A stretch of DNA of 64,000 bases, taken from Erythrobacter donghaensis (GTDB lineage: Bacteria; Pseudomonadota; Alphaproteobacteria; Sphingomonadales; Sphingomonadaceae). Position numbers and translations under genes: made by a program. Below are positions 46,238-54,641 of this stretch, piece after piece. The notes under the pieces were generated by a model. The model searched no databases and was not told the DNA's origin. It saw nothing but the letters and a program-made list of their open reading frames with translations. Every line of letters begins with the position of its first letter. Position 1 is the stretch's first letter. Where the stretch lies: the NCBI RefSeq assembly GCF_002155425.1, contig NZ_MUYG01000008.1:1-64000 (forward strand), in the 5' to 3' direction.

Positions 46238-47724
46238 GCACGATGTTCGATCTGGCCGTGATCGGCGGCGGCGTGAACGGCGCAGGCGTCGCGCGCGACG
46301 CCGCCGGGCGAGGGGCGCGAGTGCTGCTGCTGGAACGCGGCGATCTGGCCGAGGGCACTTCGTCCAATTCGACCAAGCTGATCCACGGCGGCCTGCGCTA
46401 TCTGGAGCATTACGAATTCAGCCTGGTGCGCGAGGCCTTGACCGAGCGCGAGGTGCTGTGGGGCATCGCGCCGCACATCATCTGGCCGCTGCGCTTCATC
46501 CTCCCCCACCGCCCCGGCCTGCGCCCGCGCTGGCTGCTGCGGCTGGGGCTGTTCCTCTACGATCACTTGGGCGGGCGGAAATATCTGCCCTCGGCCAAGA
46601 GCATCGATCTGGCGAACCACCCCGCGGGCGCACCGCTGAAGCCCGAATTCAACCGTGCCTTCGCCTATTCCGATGGCTGGGTGGACGATGCGCGGCTGGT
46701 GGTGCTCAACGCGCGCGACGCCGCCGATCGCGGCGCAGAAGTGCGCACCCGCTGTGAAGTCACCGCGCTCAGCCGTGAGGGCGATCACTGGCGGATCGCG
46801 GCGGGGGGCGAGACCTTTACTGCCCGCGCGGTCGTCAACGCAGCCGGGCCGCGCGTGCTCGATCTGCTGGGCCGGGCAGGCGAGCCGACCACCCAGCGGA
46901 TGCGGCTGGTGCGCGGGTCGCACATCGTGGTGAACAAGCTGTTCGACCATAACTTTGCCTATTTCTTCCAGCTGCCCGACGGGCGGATCTTCTTCGCCAT
47001 TCCCTACGAGAGCGACTTCACCCTAATCGGCACCACCGATGTCGATCACACCGGCAGCCTCGACGAGGTGCACGCCAGCCCTGAAGAAATCGCCTATCTG
47101 TGCGAAGGCGCCTCGGAATATTTCCGCACGCCCGTCACCCCGGCCGACGTGGTCTGGACCTATTCCGGGGTGCGCCCGCTGATCGATGATGGTTCGGGCA
47201 AGCCGGAAGCCGCGACCCGCGGCTACAGTTTTGAGCTTGATGGCGGGGCGGACGGCACCGCGCCGCTGCTCTCGGTGTTCGGCGGCAAGATCACCACCTA
47301 TCGCGAACTGTCGACCGAGGCGGTGGAGAAGCTGGCGCCCTTCCTGCCGGTGCTGCAAGGCGCGGACTGGACAGGCAGCGCGCCCTTGCCCGGCGGTGAT
47401 TTCGGGCGCTTCGATGCCCCTGCTCTCGCCCGCGAACTGATGGCGCAGTATCCCTTTCTGAGTGAGCACGACGCGGCGCGGCTGGTGCGCCTCTACGGCA
47501 CGCGGGCACGGTCGATCCTCGGCACCGCCAGCACCGCCGCCGACCTTGGCGAGGATTTCGGCCACGGGCTTACCGCCGCCGAAGTCGACCACCTTGTCGC
47601 ACACGAATGGGCCCGCACACCCGATGACATCCTGTGGCGGCGCACCAAGCTGGGGCTGCGCTTCACGCCTGAACAGACGGCCCGCCTAACGACCTATCTC
47701 GCTGAAAGGATCACCCCTGCATGA
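46234..47724 (+). CDS. glpD: Aerobic glycerol-3-phosphate dehydrogenase
   Basis: FAD enzyme of 496 residues that oxidises glycerol-3-phosphate to dihydroxyacetone phosphate and passes electrons to the quinone pool. FAD-binding start DLAVIGGGVNGAGVARDAAGRG at 6-27, then GTSSNSTKLIHGGLRYLEHYEFSLVREAL, and FGGKITTYRELSTEAVEKL near 350. All are typical of GlpD. Overlaps of four bases on both sides place it firmly in this operon. If the imported compound is sulfoquinovosyl glycerol, GlpD would serve the glycerol half. A glycerol kinase is not seen in the window. Confidence 0.95.
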   Translation: MSTMFDLAVIGGGVNGAGVARDAAGRGARVLLLERGDLAEGTSSNSTKLIHGGLRYLEHYEFSLVREALTEREVLWGIAPHIIWPLRFILPHRPGLRPRWLLRLGLFLYDHLGGRKYLPSAKSIDLANHPAGAPLKPEFNRAFAYSDGWVDDARLVVLNARDAADRGAEVRTRCEVTALSREGDHWRIAAGGETFTARAVVNAAGPRVLDLLGRAGEPTTQRMRLVRGSHIVVNKLFDHNFAYFFQLPDGRIFFAIPYESDFTLIGTTDVDHTGSLDEVHASPEEIAYLCEGASEYFRTPVTPADVVWTYSGVRPLIDDGSGKPEAATRGYSFELDGGADGTAPLLSVFGGKITTYRELSTEAVEKLAPFLPVLQGADWTGSAPLPGGDFGRFDAPALARELMAQYPFLSEHDAARLVRLYGTRARSILGTASTAADLGEDFGHGLTAAEVDHLVAHEWARTPDDILWRRTKLGLRFTPEQTARLTTYLAERITPA

Positions 47725-48293
47725 CCCGCATCGTAGCCCTTGGCGGCACGGTCAATCCCGGCTCCTCCACCGAGCAGGCGCTGCGCCTTGCCGCCAGCGT
47801 CGCGGCTGCCGAAGGGGCCGAGGTGACGGTGTTCGGCGGCGAATACCTCACCGCCCTCCCCCACTATCTCGGCCCGGATCACAGCGCCGGATTGGGCTCG
47901 GAAATGGTTGCTGCGGTGCGCGCGGCGGACGGACTGCTGGTCGCCGCACCCGGCTATCACGGCACTATCTCAGGCGTGGTCAAGAACGCGCTCGATTACC
48001 TTGAGGATCTGGCGAAGGACGAGCGCCCCTACCTCGATGGCCGGGCCGTGGGTCTGATCGCCACGGCTTTCGGCGATCAGGCCTCGATGTCGACGCTGCT
48101 GACGATGCGCGCCATCACCCACGCCCTGCGCGGCTGGCCGACCCCGATGGGCGCAACGATCCGCACCTATCGCGGGCTGTTCTCGCCCGACGGCGAGTGC
48201 CTTGACGAGCGCGCGCGCGGACAGCTGGAACTGGTCGGCAAGCAGGTCGTGCTCGGCGCGAAGAGCTTTGCCGCCGGGCGGGATCTGGCGTGA
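47721..48293 (+). CDS. NAD(P)H-dependent FMN reductase (flavodoxin-fold)
   Basis: A 190-residue flavin reductase of PF03358. FMN phosphate loop GGTVNPGSSTEQAL at 8-21, and APGYHGTISGVVKNALDYLEDL near 75-95, the family signature. It most likely supplies reduced FMN to the SsuD-like monooxygenase, the role played by SsuE or SmoA in two-component sulfonate systems. It overlaps glpD by four bases and the next gene by one. Confidence 0.9.
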   Translation: MTRIVALGGTVNPGSSTEQALRLAASVAAAEGAEVTVFGGEYLTALPHYLGPDHSAGLGSEMVAAVRAADGLLVAAPGYHGTISGVVKNALDYLEDLAKDERPYLDGRAVGLIATAFGDQASMSTLLTMRAITHALRGWPTPMGATIRTYRGLFSPDGECLDERARGQLELVGKQVVLGAKSFAAGRDLA

Positions 48294-48916
48294 TGACCGC
48301 GGCGCTCGACCACGATCTCGACGGCGCGCTCGCGGCGATTGCCGCGGGGCGGATCGTCGTGCTCGCGGGTGACCGGCTGCGCGGCGGGGATATCGACTTC
48401 ATGTGCCCGGCCAGCGCGGTGACGCCCGAGGTGATCAACTTCATGGCCACCCACGGGCGCGGCCTGATCTGCCTCGCGGTGACGCCCGAGCGCGCCGCGC
48501 GGCTGGGGCTGACGCTGATCAATCCCGGCCCGCACCGCCAGACCGGGCGCCCCTTCGCCCGCTCGATCGAGGCGGCGCATGGGGTCTCGACCGGCATTTC
48601 CGCCGCCGACCGCGCGCATACCGTGCAGGTCGCCATCACCGAAGGAGCGTGCGCGGCGGACATACACTCGCCCGGCCACGTCTTTCCGCTGATCGGTCAG
48701 CCCGGCGGCGTGCTCGCGCGGCCCGCTGCCTGCGAAGCTTCGATCGACCTCGCGCGGATGGCGGGCGTGGGCGATGCGGCGGTGATCTGCTCGATCATGC
48801 GCGACGATGGCGAAATGGCGCGGATCGACGATATCGGCGATCTGATCGCCGCGCACCGGCTCGCAGTAGCGGATATCAGCGCGCTGATCGAGCGGCTTGA
48901 AAGGGCAGACGCATGA
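48293..48916 (+). CDS. RibB-like (3,4-dihydroxy-2-butanone-4-phosphate synthase) protein with altered metal loop
   Basis: A 207-residue protein of the RibB fold. TPEVINFMATHGRGLICLAVTPERA near 40-65, SIEAAHGVSTGISAADRAHTV near 85-105, PGHVFPL near 125 and ICSIMRDDGEMAR near 165 match RibB well. The metal and substrate loop, DRENEGD in E. coli RibB, is instead DRLRGGD at 27-33, so the Mg-binding Glu and a second Glu are lost while the Arg and last Asp remain. It may be inactive for riboflavin synthesis, act on another sugar phosphate, or be a flavin-related scaffold. ATG 48293 is preferred over GTG 48290. It is followed by the sorA-like start in an ATGA overlap. Confidence 0.8.
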   Translation: MTAALDHDLDGALAAIAAGRIVVLAGDRLRGGDIDFMCPASAVTPEVINFMATHGRGLICLAVTPERAARLGLTLINPGPHRQTGRPFARSIEAAHGVSTGISAADRAHTVQVAITEGACAADIHSPGHVFPLIGQPGGVLARPAACEASIDLARMAGVGDAAVICSIMRDDGEMARIDDIGDLIAAHRLAVADISALIERLERADA

Positions 48917-50127
48917 GCGAGGGCAAGCTCACCCGCCGCACGCTGATCGCCGGGGCAGGCGTTACCGCGCTGGCCGCACCGGTGCTGGCGCAGCAGGCCG
49001 GACGGCTGATCGACCTTGGCCTCCCCGGCGGGCCGAGCCTGCGCCCGCTGGAACCCGTCTTCCCCGGCAAGGGCGAAATGATTGTCCACCGCGTCCGCCC
49101 GCCGGTGCTGGAAACGCCGATGAGCGCCTTTCGCGAGGGCGTGATCACGCCCAATGACCGGATGTTTGTGCGCTGGAACTGGCCTTTCCCGACCGAAATC
49201 AAGGCGAACGAGCACCGCGTGGCGGTCGGCGGCGCGGTGAAGCGGGCAGCGTCGCTGACGCTGGACGAGGTGGCCGCTGCGGGCGAGCATGTCTCGGTCG
49301 TCGCGGTCAACCAATGCGCGGGCAACGGGCGCGGGCTATCGCAGCCGCGCGTCACCGGTGGGCAGTGGGGCAATGGCGCGATGGGCTGCGCGAAGTGGAC
49401 CGGCGTGCGGGTGCGCGATGTGCTCGCCAAGGCCGGCGGCACCGCCCCCTGGGCCAAGCGCGTGCGCTTCGCCGGGCTCGACGTGCCGCTCACCGACGGC
49501 GCGCCGCAATTCATCAAATCGCTTCCGATGGACATGGCGATGCGCGACGACGTGCTGGTCGCTTGGGCGATGAACGACGAACCGCTCCCGATCCTCCACG
49601 GCTTCCCCTTGCGGATCGTGGTGCCGGGGTGGTTTTCGACCTATTGGGTCAAGATGCTCGCCACGATCGAAGTGATCGATGACGAGGAAGACCCGAGCCA
49701 CTATATGGCGGACACCTATCGCTTTCCGGCAGCGCCGGTGCAGCCGGGCGACAAGGGCTTCCCCACCGTCCCCATCACCACCATGCCGCCGCGCAGCTTC
49801 ATCACCAGTCATGCCGACGGAGACACCGTCGCGCTCGGCAAGCCGCTGGTGCTGGAGGGGATCGCCTTCGGCGGCGATGCCGCACTCGACCGGGTCGATC
49901 TGGTCGGAATGGGCTGGGAGATTCCCTGCACCCTCGCCCCGGATGACCTTGGCCCCTACGCTTTCCGCCGGTGGTGGGTGGAGCTGCCGCAGGTCGCGGG
50001 TGATTTCGAACAGGTCGGCGTGCGCGCCCGCAACGTGAACGGCGCGGTGCAGCCCGAAACCTTCGTCTGGAACCCTTCGGGCTATGCCCGCAACGTGATC
50101 GAACGCATCACCCTGAGGGCACAATGA
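48913..50127 (+). CDS. sorA: Periplasmic sulfite dehydrogenase, molybdenum subunit (SorA/SorT-like)
   Basis: Sulfite oxidase-family molybdoenzyme of 404 residues. A Tat signal is visible (TRRTLIAGAGVTALAAPVLAQ at 7-27). The molybdenum-ligating Cys is Cys135 in NQCAGNGRGLSQPR, followed by GAMGCAKWTGVRVRDVL, the family signature. The C-terminal dimerisation domain has VLEGIAFGGDAALDRVDLVG. It oxidises sulfite to sulfate in the periplasm and passes electrons to cytochrome c. The overlapping next gene encodes a c-type cytochrome, matching SorAB. Position downstream of the exporter and monooxygenase reductase supports sulfite disposal. Confidence 0.9.
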   Translation: MSEGKLTRRTLIAGAGVTALAAPVLAQQAGRLIDLGLPGGPSLRPLEPVFPGKGEMIVHRVRPPVLETPMSAFREGVITPNDRMFVRWNWPFPTEIKANEHRVAVGGAVKRAASLTLDEVAAAGEHVSVVAVNQCAGNGRGLSQPRVTGGQWGNGAMGCAKWTGVRVRDVLAKAGGTAPWAKRVRFAGLDVPLTDGAPQFIKSLPMDMAMRDDVLVAWAMNDEPLPILHGFPLRIVVPGWFSTYWVKMLATIEVIDDEEDPSHYMADTYRFPAAPVQPGDKGFPTVPITTMPPRSFITSHADGDTVALGKPLVLEGIAFGGDAALDRVDLVGMGWEIPCTLAPDDLGPYAFRRWWVELPQVAGDFEQVGVRARNVNGAVQPETFVWNPSGYARNVIERITLRAQ

Positions 50128-50453
50128 GAGCGCTTGCCATCCTCCCCGCACTCGCGCTGCTGGCCGCCTGCGACAGCGCGCCGGGCGTCTCCTTCGCCGA
50201 CGCCAGCATCACCCTGCCCGACGATCCCGTCGACCTTCCCGAAGGCCCGGGGCGCGAGGAAGTGCTGGCCAATTGCACTGCCTGCCATTCGCCCTCGACC
50301 ATGTTGCAACAGCCCAAGGTGCCCCGCGAAAAGTGGGAGGGCATCGCAAAGAAGATGATCGAGACCTACAAGGCCCCGGTCGACGAGACGACGATCCCGA
50401 GAATCGTGGATTACATGGTGTTCGTGCAGGAACAGGGCGAAGCGGCGCAATAG
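50124..50453 (+). CDS. sorB: Lipoprotein c-type cytochrome, SorB-like
   Basis: A small monohaem cytochrome of 109 residues. Lipobox ALLAACDS with Cys16, and haem-binding CTACH at 51-55. The Met in the KKMIETYK segment is a plausible axial ligand. It overlaps the sulfite dehydrogenase gene by four bases and is the likely electron acceptor. Lipid anchoring would hold it at the inner membrane near the oxidase chain. It ends the rightward operon, 10 bases from the converging GGDEF-EAL gene. Confidence 0.88.
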   Translation: MRALAILPALALLAACDSAPGVSFADASITLPDDPVDLPEGPGREEVLANCTACHSPSTMLQQPKVPREKWEGIAKKMIETYKAPVDETTIPRIVDYMVFVQEQGEAAQ

Positions 50454-50463
50454 GCAGCTGCTC

Positions 50464-52806
50464 TCAGGCGCGCAGCTCGCGCTGATAGCCTGCCCCGTCG
50501 CGCAGCAGCCCCGCGACCGCGTCGGCGGCGACAGGTCTGGAGAAGAGATAGCCCTGAATGTTCTGGCATCCCTCGCGTTCGAGCACTTCGAACTGGGCGA
50601 TGTCCTCCACCCCTTCAGCCAGCGTTTCCATCCCCAACGCGCCTGCAAGCATGGTGATCGCACGGATCATGGCATGGCCATTGGTGCTGGTGCCGAGGTC
50701 CTCCACGAAACTCCTGTCGATCTTGACCTTGTCGAAGGGGAAAGAGCGCAGGTAGCTGAGCGATGAATAGCCCGTGCCGAAATCGTCGAGCGCGATCTTG
50801 ACCCCAAGATTGCGCAAGCTGTGCAGCGTCGACAGCGTGGTGTCGACATCGGCGATGAAGATGCTTTCGGTGATCTCCAGCTCGAGCCGGTGCGGCGGCA
50901 GGCCGCTGGCCGACAGCGCCGACAGCACCGTGCTGGCGATCCCGCTGGCGGCGAACTGCTTGGGCGAGACATTGACCGCCACGCTGACATCATCGGGCCA
51001 CATGCTCGCCTGATGACAGGCCTCGCGCAGCACCCATTCGCCGATCGGGATGATGAGGCCGGTTTCCTCGGCCAGCGGGATGAATTCGACTGGATTGACC
51101 CGCCCGCGTTTGGGATGGTTCCAGCGGATCAGCGCCTCGAACCCGGTCAGGCGCTTTTCCGCCAGCGAATAGAGCGGCTGGAAGTGGAGCTCGAAGCCGC
51201 CGTCCTTGATCGCGGCGCGCAGGTCCAGCTCCAGCTGGCGGCGCTGGCGGGCGGCTTCATCCAGCGCGGGTTCGAAGAAGTGATACCCCGCCTTGCCTTC
51301 GTGCTTGGCCCGGTAGAGCGCGAGGTCGGCGTTCTTCATCAGCGTGATGCCGTCCTCGCCATCGACCGGGGCCATCGCGATGCCGATACTCGCCCCGCAG
51401 GTCGCGGCCTGACCATTGACCGAAAGCGGACGATCGAAGCTGCGCTGGAGTCCGTCGGCGATGTTGCCGAGGCTCGCCTTGTCGTCGATTCCATCGATCA
51501 GGATAGCGAATTCGTCGCCCCCCAGACGTGCGATCAGGGCATCGGGGTGGTCTTCCCTGAGGTGATCGGCGACCATCCGCAGCAGTGCGTCACCGGCGGG
51601 GTGGCCAAGCGTATCGTTGACCATCTTGAAGTCATCAAGATCGACATAGACGACCATCACCCGCTCCCCCGCACGGCGCCGCGCGAGGGTGTTGGCGAGC
51701 TGTTCGGTAAACAGCTTGCGGTTGGGAAGACCGGTCAGCCCGTCATGCAGGCCGACATGGATGATCTGCCGCTCGCGCTCCTCGATCGCGGCGACCATCT
51801 TGTTAAAGCTTTCCGCCAGCCGCCCGATCTCATCATCGGTTTCGACCGCAAGCGTGACTTCGCGCCCCTCGCCGATCAGCCGGGTGGCGGTATCGAGCTG
51901 CTGCAGCGGCTCGGTCACGGTGCGCGCGACCTTCCAGCTGAGGCCCAGCACCAGCGCGATCCCGCCCGCGGCGAGCGCGATCAGCCAGCCCTTGAGACTG
52001 CTGTAAGCGGCGAGCGATTCGTCCAGTGCGTGGCGCAGCACCAGCCGCGGGGCGATCCCGTCTTGCAGCACCGCCAGATCGGAAACGTGATAGAGCGAGC
52101 GTTCGCCTGCGGCTTCGCGTTCGAACACGGCATCGGCGGCGGCGTCTTTCAGCCACGGGGCCTGCGCACCCGCTTCGACCACCTGCGCATCGAGCGCGAT
52201 CGGGGCGAGTTCCACCAGCCGGTCAAGCTCGGCGCGGTCGAGGGGTTGGGCGATCACCAGCCAGCCGATCAGATCGGGCGCCTCGATCGGCGCGGCGGCG
52301 GCGAGGGCCAGCCCCTTGTCCGACGCGATGATCCCGCGGGTGCCGCCTTCATCGAGCCGGGTCCACAGCGTTTCAGGCGCGGGGACACCGCTGGCATCGG
52401 CGGCGAGCACCTCGCCCTCCAGCGTCAGCACGAAGGCCATGTCGCTGCGCACCCGGCTTTCGAGGCTTTCGAGCGCGCTGGCGATAGTCGGCGCATCACC
52501 GGTGGCGACCGCCTCGCGGAAGCCGAAATCACGCGCCAGCACTCCGGCCTGATCGCCCATCTGCCGCGCCCGGCCGGCGAGGATTTCGTCGAACACGCGG
52601 GCATTGGCACCAAGGTCGCGCGCCGCACCTGCCTCGGCAAAGCGTTCCAGACCGCCGGCGGCAAGGCTCACCACCAGTCCCAGCACCGCCGCAAACAGCC
52701 CGGCGTAAAGCAGCGCGATGCGCGCGCGCAGCGATCCGAAGCGCAGCCCCGACACGCGCGCCCATGCCGCGCGCGCGGGCAATCGCACCAGCGCCGCCGG
52801 GCTCAC
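50464..52806 (-). CDS. Membrane GGDEF-EAL cyclic-di-GMP enzyme with periplasmic sensor
   Basis: A 780-residue protein. Transmembrane segments are at about 30-50 and 273-292, with a periplasmic sensor between them. A HAMP linker follows at 293-345, then GGDEF at 429-433 in RLGGDEFAIL, then an EAL domain with EALIRW at 557-562, DDFGTGYSSLSYL and TLAEGVED. Both catalytic signatures look intact, so it could make or degrade cyclic di-GMP. I see no RxxD inhibitory site just before GGDEF. The frame runs further upstream, but GTG 52806 overlaps the stop of the cupredoxin-like gene (GTGA) and gives the correct N-terminus. Confidence 0.9.
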   Translation of the reverse strand: MSPAALVRLPARAAWARVSGLRFGSLRARIALLYAGLFAAVLGLVVSLAAGGLERFAEAGAARDLGANARVFDEILAGRARQMGDQAGVLARDFGFREAVATGDAPTIASALESLESRVRSDMAFVLTLEGEVLAADASGVPAPETLWTRLDEGGTRGIIASDKGLALAAAAPIEAPDLIGWLVIAQPLDRAELDRLVELAPIALDAQVVEAGAQAPWLKDAAADAVFEREAAGERSLYHVSDLAVLQDGIAPRLVLRHALDESLAAYSSLKGWLIALAAGGIALVLGLSWKVARTVTEPLQQLDTATRLIGEGREVTLAVETDDEIGRLAESFNKMVAAIEERERQIIHVGLHDGLTGLPNRKLFTEQLANTLARRRAGERVMVVYVDLDDFKMVNDTLGHPAGDALLRMVADHLREDHPDALIARLGGDEFAILIDGIDDKASLGNIADGLQRSFDRPLSVNGQAATCGASIGIAMAPVDGEDGITLMKNADLALYRAKHEGKAGYHFFEPALDEAARQRRQLELDLRAAIKDGGFELHFQPLYSLAEKRLTGFEALIRWNHPKRGRVNPVEFIPLAEETGLIIPIGEWVLREACHQASMWPDDVSVAVNVSPKQFAASGIASTVLSALSASGLPPHRLELEITESIFIADVDTTLSTLHSLRNLGVKIALDDFGTGYSSLSYLRSFPFDKVKIDRSFVEDLGTSTNGHAMIRAITMLAGALGMETLAEGVEDIAQFEVLEREGCQNIQGYLFSRPVAADAVAGLLRDGAGYQRELRA

Positions 52807-53462
52807 TTCACCGCGACCTTGAGCTTGTGCGCCTGCGCGCCGCCGGTGATGGTGATCGCGGATTTGCTCTCGTTGGCCATCCCGCGCAATTGCGGGTGCC
52901 ATACCGTCAGGCTCGCCCCGCCGCCCGCCATGCCGGTGAGGGTGACATAGCCATTGCCATCGGTCTTGCCCGTAAAGGGCGTGTCTGTGACGCGGATGTA
53001 GCCGCGCATCTGATCGTGGATATTGCACCCCAGCTTGACGCTGCCGGTCACGGCAAAGGTGTGGCTGCGGGTCTGATCGCGCCCATAGAGATCGATCTCG
53101 AAGCGGGCGGGCTTGGAGAAGGAATAGATCGAATGGCGCACCGTATCGAGATTGGGAAAGGCCACGGTGCTGCCGCGGGCGACGATCAGCGTGCCGGGGG
53201 TGAATTGCAGGCTCTTCTGCGCCATGCCCATCTTCCAGGGGAAGCGAATCGCGCCCGCCGGGGGCTTGGCACTGCGCAGTTCCACCACCGCATCGCGCAC
53301 CGGCAAGCCGGCCTCGTCGACCACCTGCACGCGCAAGCTGGCAGGGCCGGCTGCTTCGGCCAGTGGCGCGCCTGCGAGCACGATCCCGGCGGCGGCGAGG
53401 CCAGCAAGGGCAAGTGCCGCGCGGGGGCGGGAGACGGTGTGGGGGAGGCAAATCGGGCGCAT
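52803..53462 (-). CDS. Periplasmic cupredoxin-like protein (methylamine-utilisation-protein-like)
   Basis: A 219-residue exported protein. Signal peptide AALALAGLAAAGIVLAGAPLAEA, then a beta domain and a plastocyanin-like portion with TVRHSIYSFS near 112 and a Cys-His region LGCNIHDQMRGYI near 150. These are the His/Cys/Met residues expected of a copper site. Proteins annotated as methylamine utilisation proteins look like this, but no methylamine genes are nearby. It is coupled to the GGDEF-EAL gene. ATG 53462 was chosen to give a compact signal peptide; 53510 is possible. A sensor or copper-handling role is inference. Confidence 0.75.
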   Translation of the reverse strand: MRPICLPHTVSRPRAALALAGLAAAGIVLAGAPLAEAAGPASLRVQVVDEAGLPVRDAVVELRSAKPPAGAIRFPWKMGMAQKSLQFTPGTLIVARGSTVAFPNLDTVRHSIYSFSKPARFEIDLYGRDQTRSHTFAVTGSVKLGCNIHDQMRGYIRVTDTPFTGKTDGNGYVTLTGMAGGGASLTVWHPQLRGMANESKSAITITGGAQAHKLKVAVK

Positions 53463-53554
53463 GGCTGAGGGTGGCCTTACGGCACACCCCTTAAGAAACC
53501 TTCGCCGCATGGTTTAGGGCAATTTTACCCTTTCAGGCTAGCCGGGCAGGCGAG

Positions 53555-54619
53555 ATGACGATGTGCCTTGCCAGCCTGATAGTGCTTGCGACTGCCGCGA
53601 GCGCTGTCCCCACCCTGCCCGCCGATCCCGACGCGCCCGCAGCGACGGCCCCCGGCGTGCTTCCACCGCAGATCGCCTATATCGAGGTGCTGGACGCCGA
53701 GATTCCGGCGATGACTCCGGCCCCGCCACCGCTCGCCGCCCCGGCCACGGCGCGCGCGCTGCAACCGCTGGGTGAGAGCACGGCGCTGGCGGATGAGGGC
53801 TTGCGGCTGGGCAAGGTTGATCTGTTCAAGGGCGGCAAGCTGCTGCTCACCAATGGCGTGACCACTGTCGAAGGTTCATCGGGCGGGGGCCTTGCGCGCT
53901 GGGCGACGATCGGCGGGCGGCAAATGCCCGGCGGGATCGGGGTTTCGGCCCATGCCACTGCTGTCGAACTGCCCGACTATGGCTGGCGCTCCTACGGCGT
54001 GGCGATCGGGCTCGGCGACCGGGTGGAGCTCTCCTACGCCCGCGCCAATTTCGACACCCGCGATGTCGGCGCGCTGCTGGGCATCGGGCAGGGCTATACC
54101 TTCAATCTCGACACCTTCGGCGCAAAGCTGCGGGTGGCGGGCGATCTTGTTTACGGCGAAAGCTGGCTGCCGCAGATCGCGGTTGGCATCGAGCACAAGC
54201 GCAGCGCCGACGGCGCGCTGGTGCGCGCGCTGGGGGCGGCGGACGACGAGGGCACGGACTACACGCTCAGCGCCACCAAGCTGCTGCTCGCGCAAAGCCT
54301 GCTGGTGAATGCGACGCTGCGCTACACCGAGGCGAACGAGCTCGGCCTGCTCGGCTTCGGATCGGCAGCGGGGGCGGGCTACAGGCTGCAATTCGAAGGC
54401 TCATTGGGCTACCAGCTGTCGCGCCGCGCGCTGGTGGGGGCGGAATATCGCTCCAAGCCCGACAATCTCGGCCTCGGCGATGATGACTGGATTGACATCT
54501 TCGCCGCCTATGCCCTGACCAACAATCTGACCCTGACGGCGGCCTATGTCGACCTGGGTTCGATCGCCACTTTCTCCGATCAGCGCGGCGGGTTCCTGTC
54601 CGCGCAGGTCGCGTTCTGA
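53555..54619 (+). CDS. DUF3034 family outer-membrane-like protein
   Basis: A 354-residue exported protein with an N-terminal signal sequence and a Pro/Ala-rich linker. The DUF3034 signature KVDLFKGGKLLLTNGVTTVEGSSGG is near 90-115, and alternating beta strands follow (WRSYGVAIGLGDRVELSYARANFD), ending in LSAQVAF with the terminal Phe of outer-membrane barrels. It is probably an outer-membrane beta-barrel. Its function is unknown. It is divergent from the cupredoxin-like gene and followed by the truncated haemoglobin, so the four genes form a set. Confidence 0.82.
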   Translation: MTMCLASLIVLATAASAVPTLPADPDAPAATAPGVLPPQIAYIEVLDAEIPAMTPAPPPLAAPATARALQPLGESTALADEGLRLGKVDLFKGGKLLLTNGVTTVEGSSGGGLARWATIGGRQMPGGIGVSAHATAVELPDYGWRSYGVAIGLGDRVELSYARANFDTRDVGALLGIGQGYTFNLDTFGAKLRVAGDLVYGESWLPQIAVGIEHKRSADGALVRALGAADDEGTDYTLSATKLLLAQSLLVNATLRYTEANELGLLGFGSAAGAGYRLQFEGSLGYQLSRRALVGAEYRSKPDNLGLGDDDWIDIFAAYALTNNLTLTAAYVDLGSIATFSDQRGGFLSAQVAF

Positions 54620-54641
54620 CACTGCCTCCGGAGTTTTTGCC

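Noticed and set aside
52803..53462. Methylamine catabolism function suggested by the family name
   Set aside because: No methylamine dehydrogenase or accessory genes are nearby. The name reflects weak similarity only.
52807..53487. Upstream extension of the GGDEF-EAL frame
   Set aside because: It overlaps the cupredoxin-like gene in another frame. GTG 52806 with a GTGA overlap is the better start.
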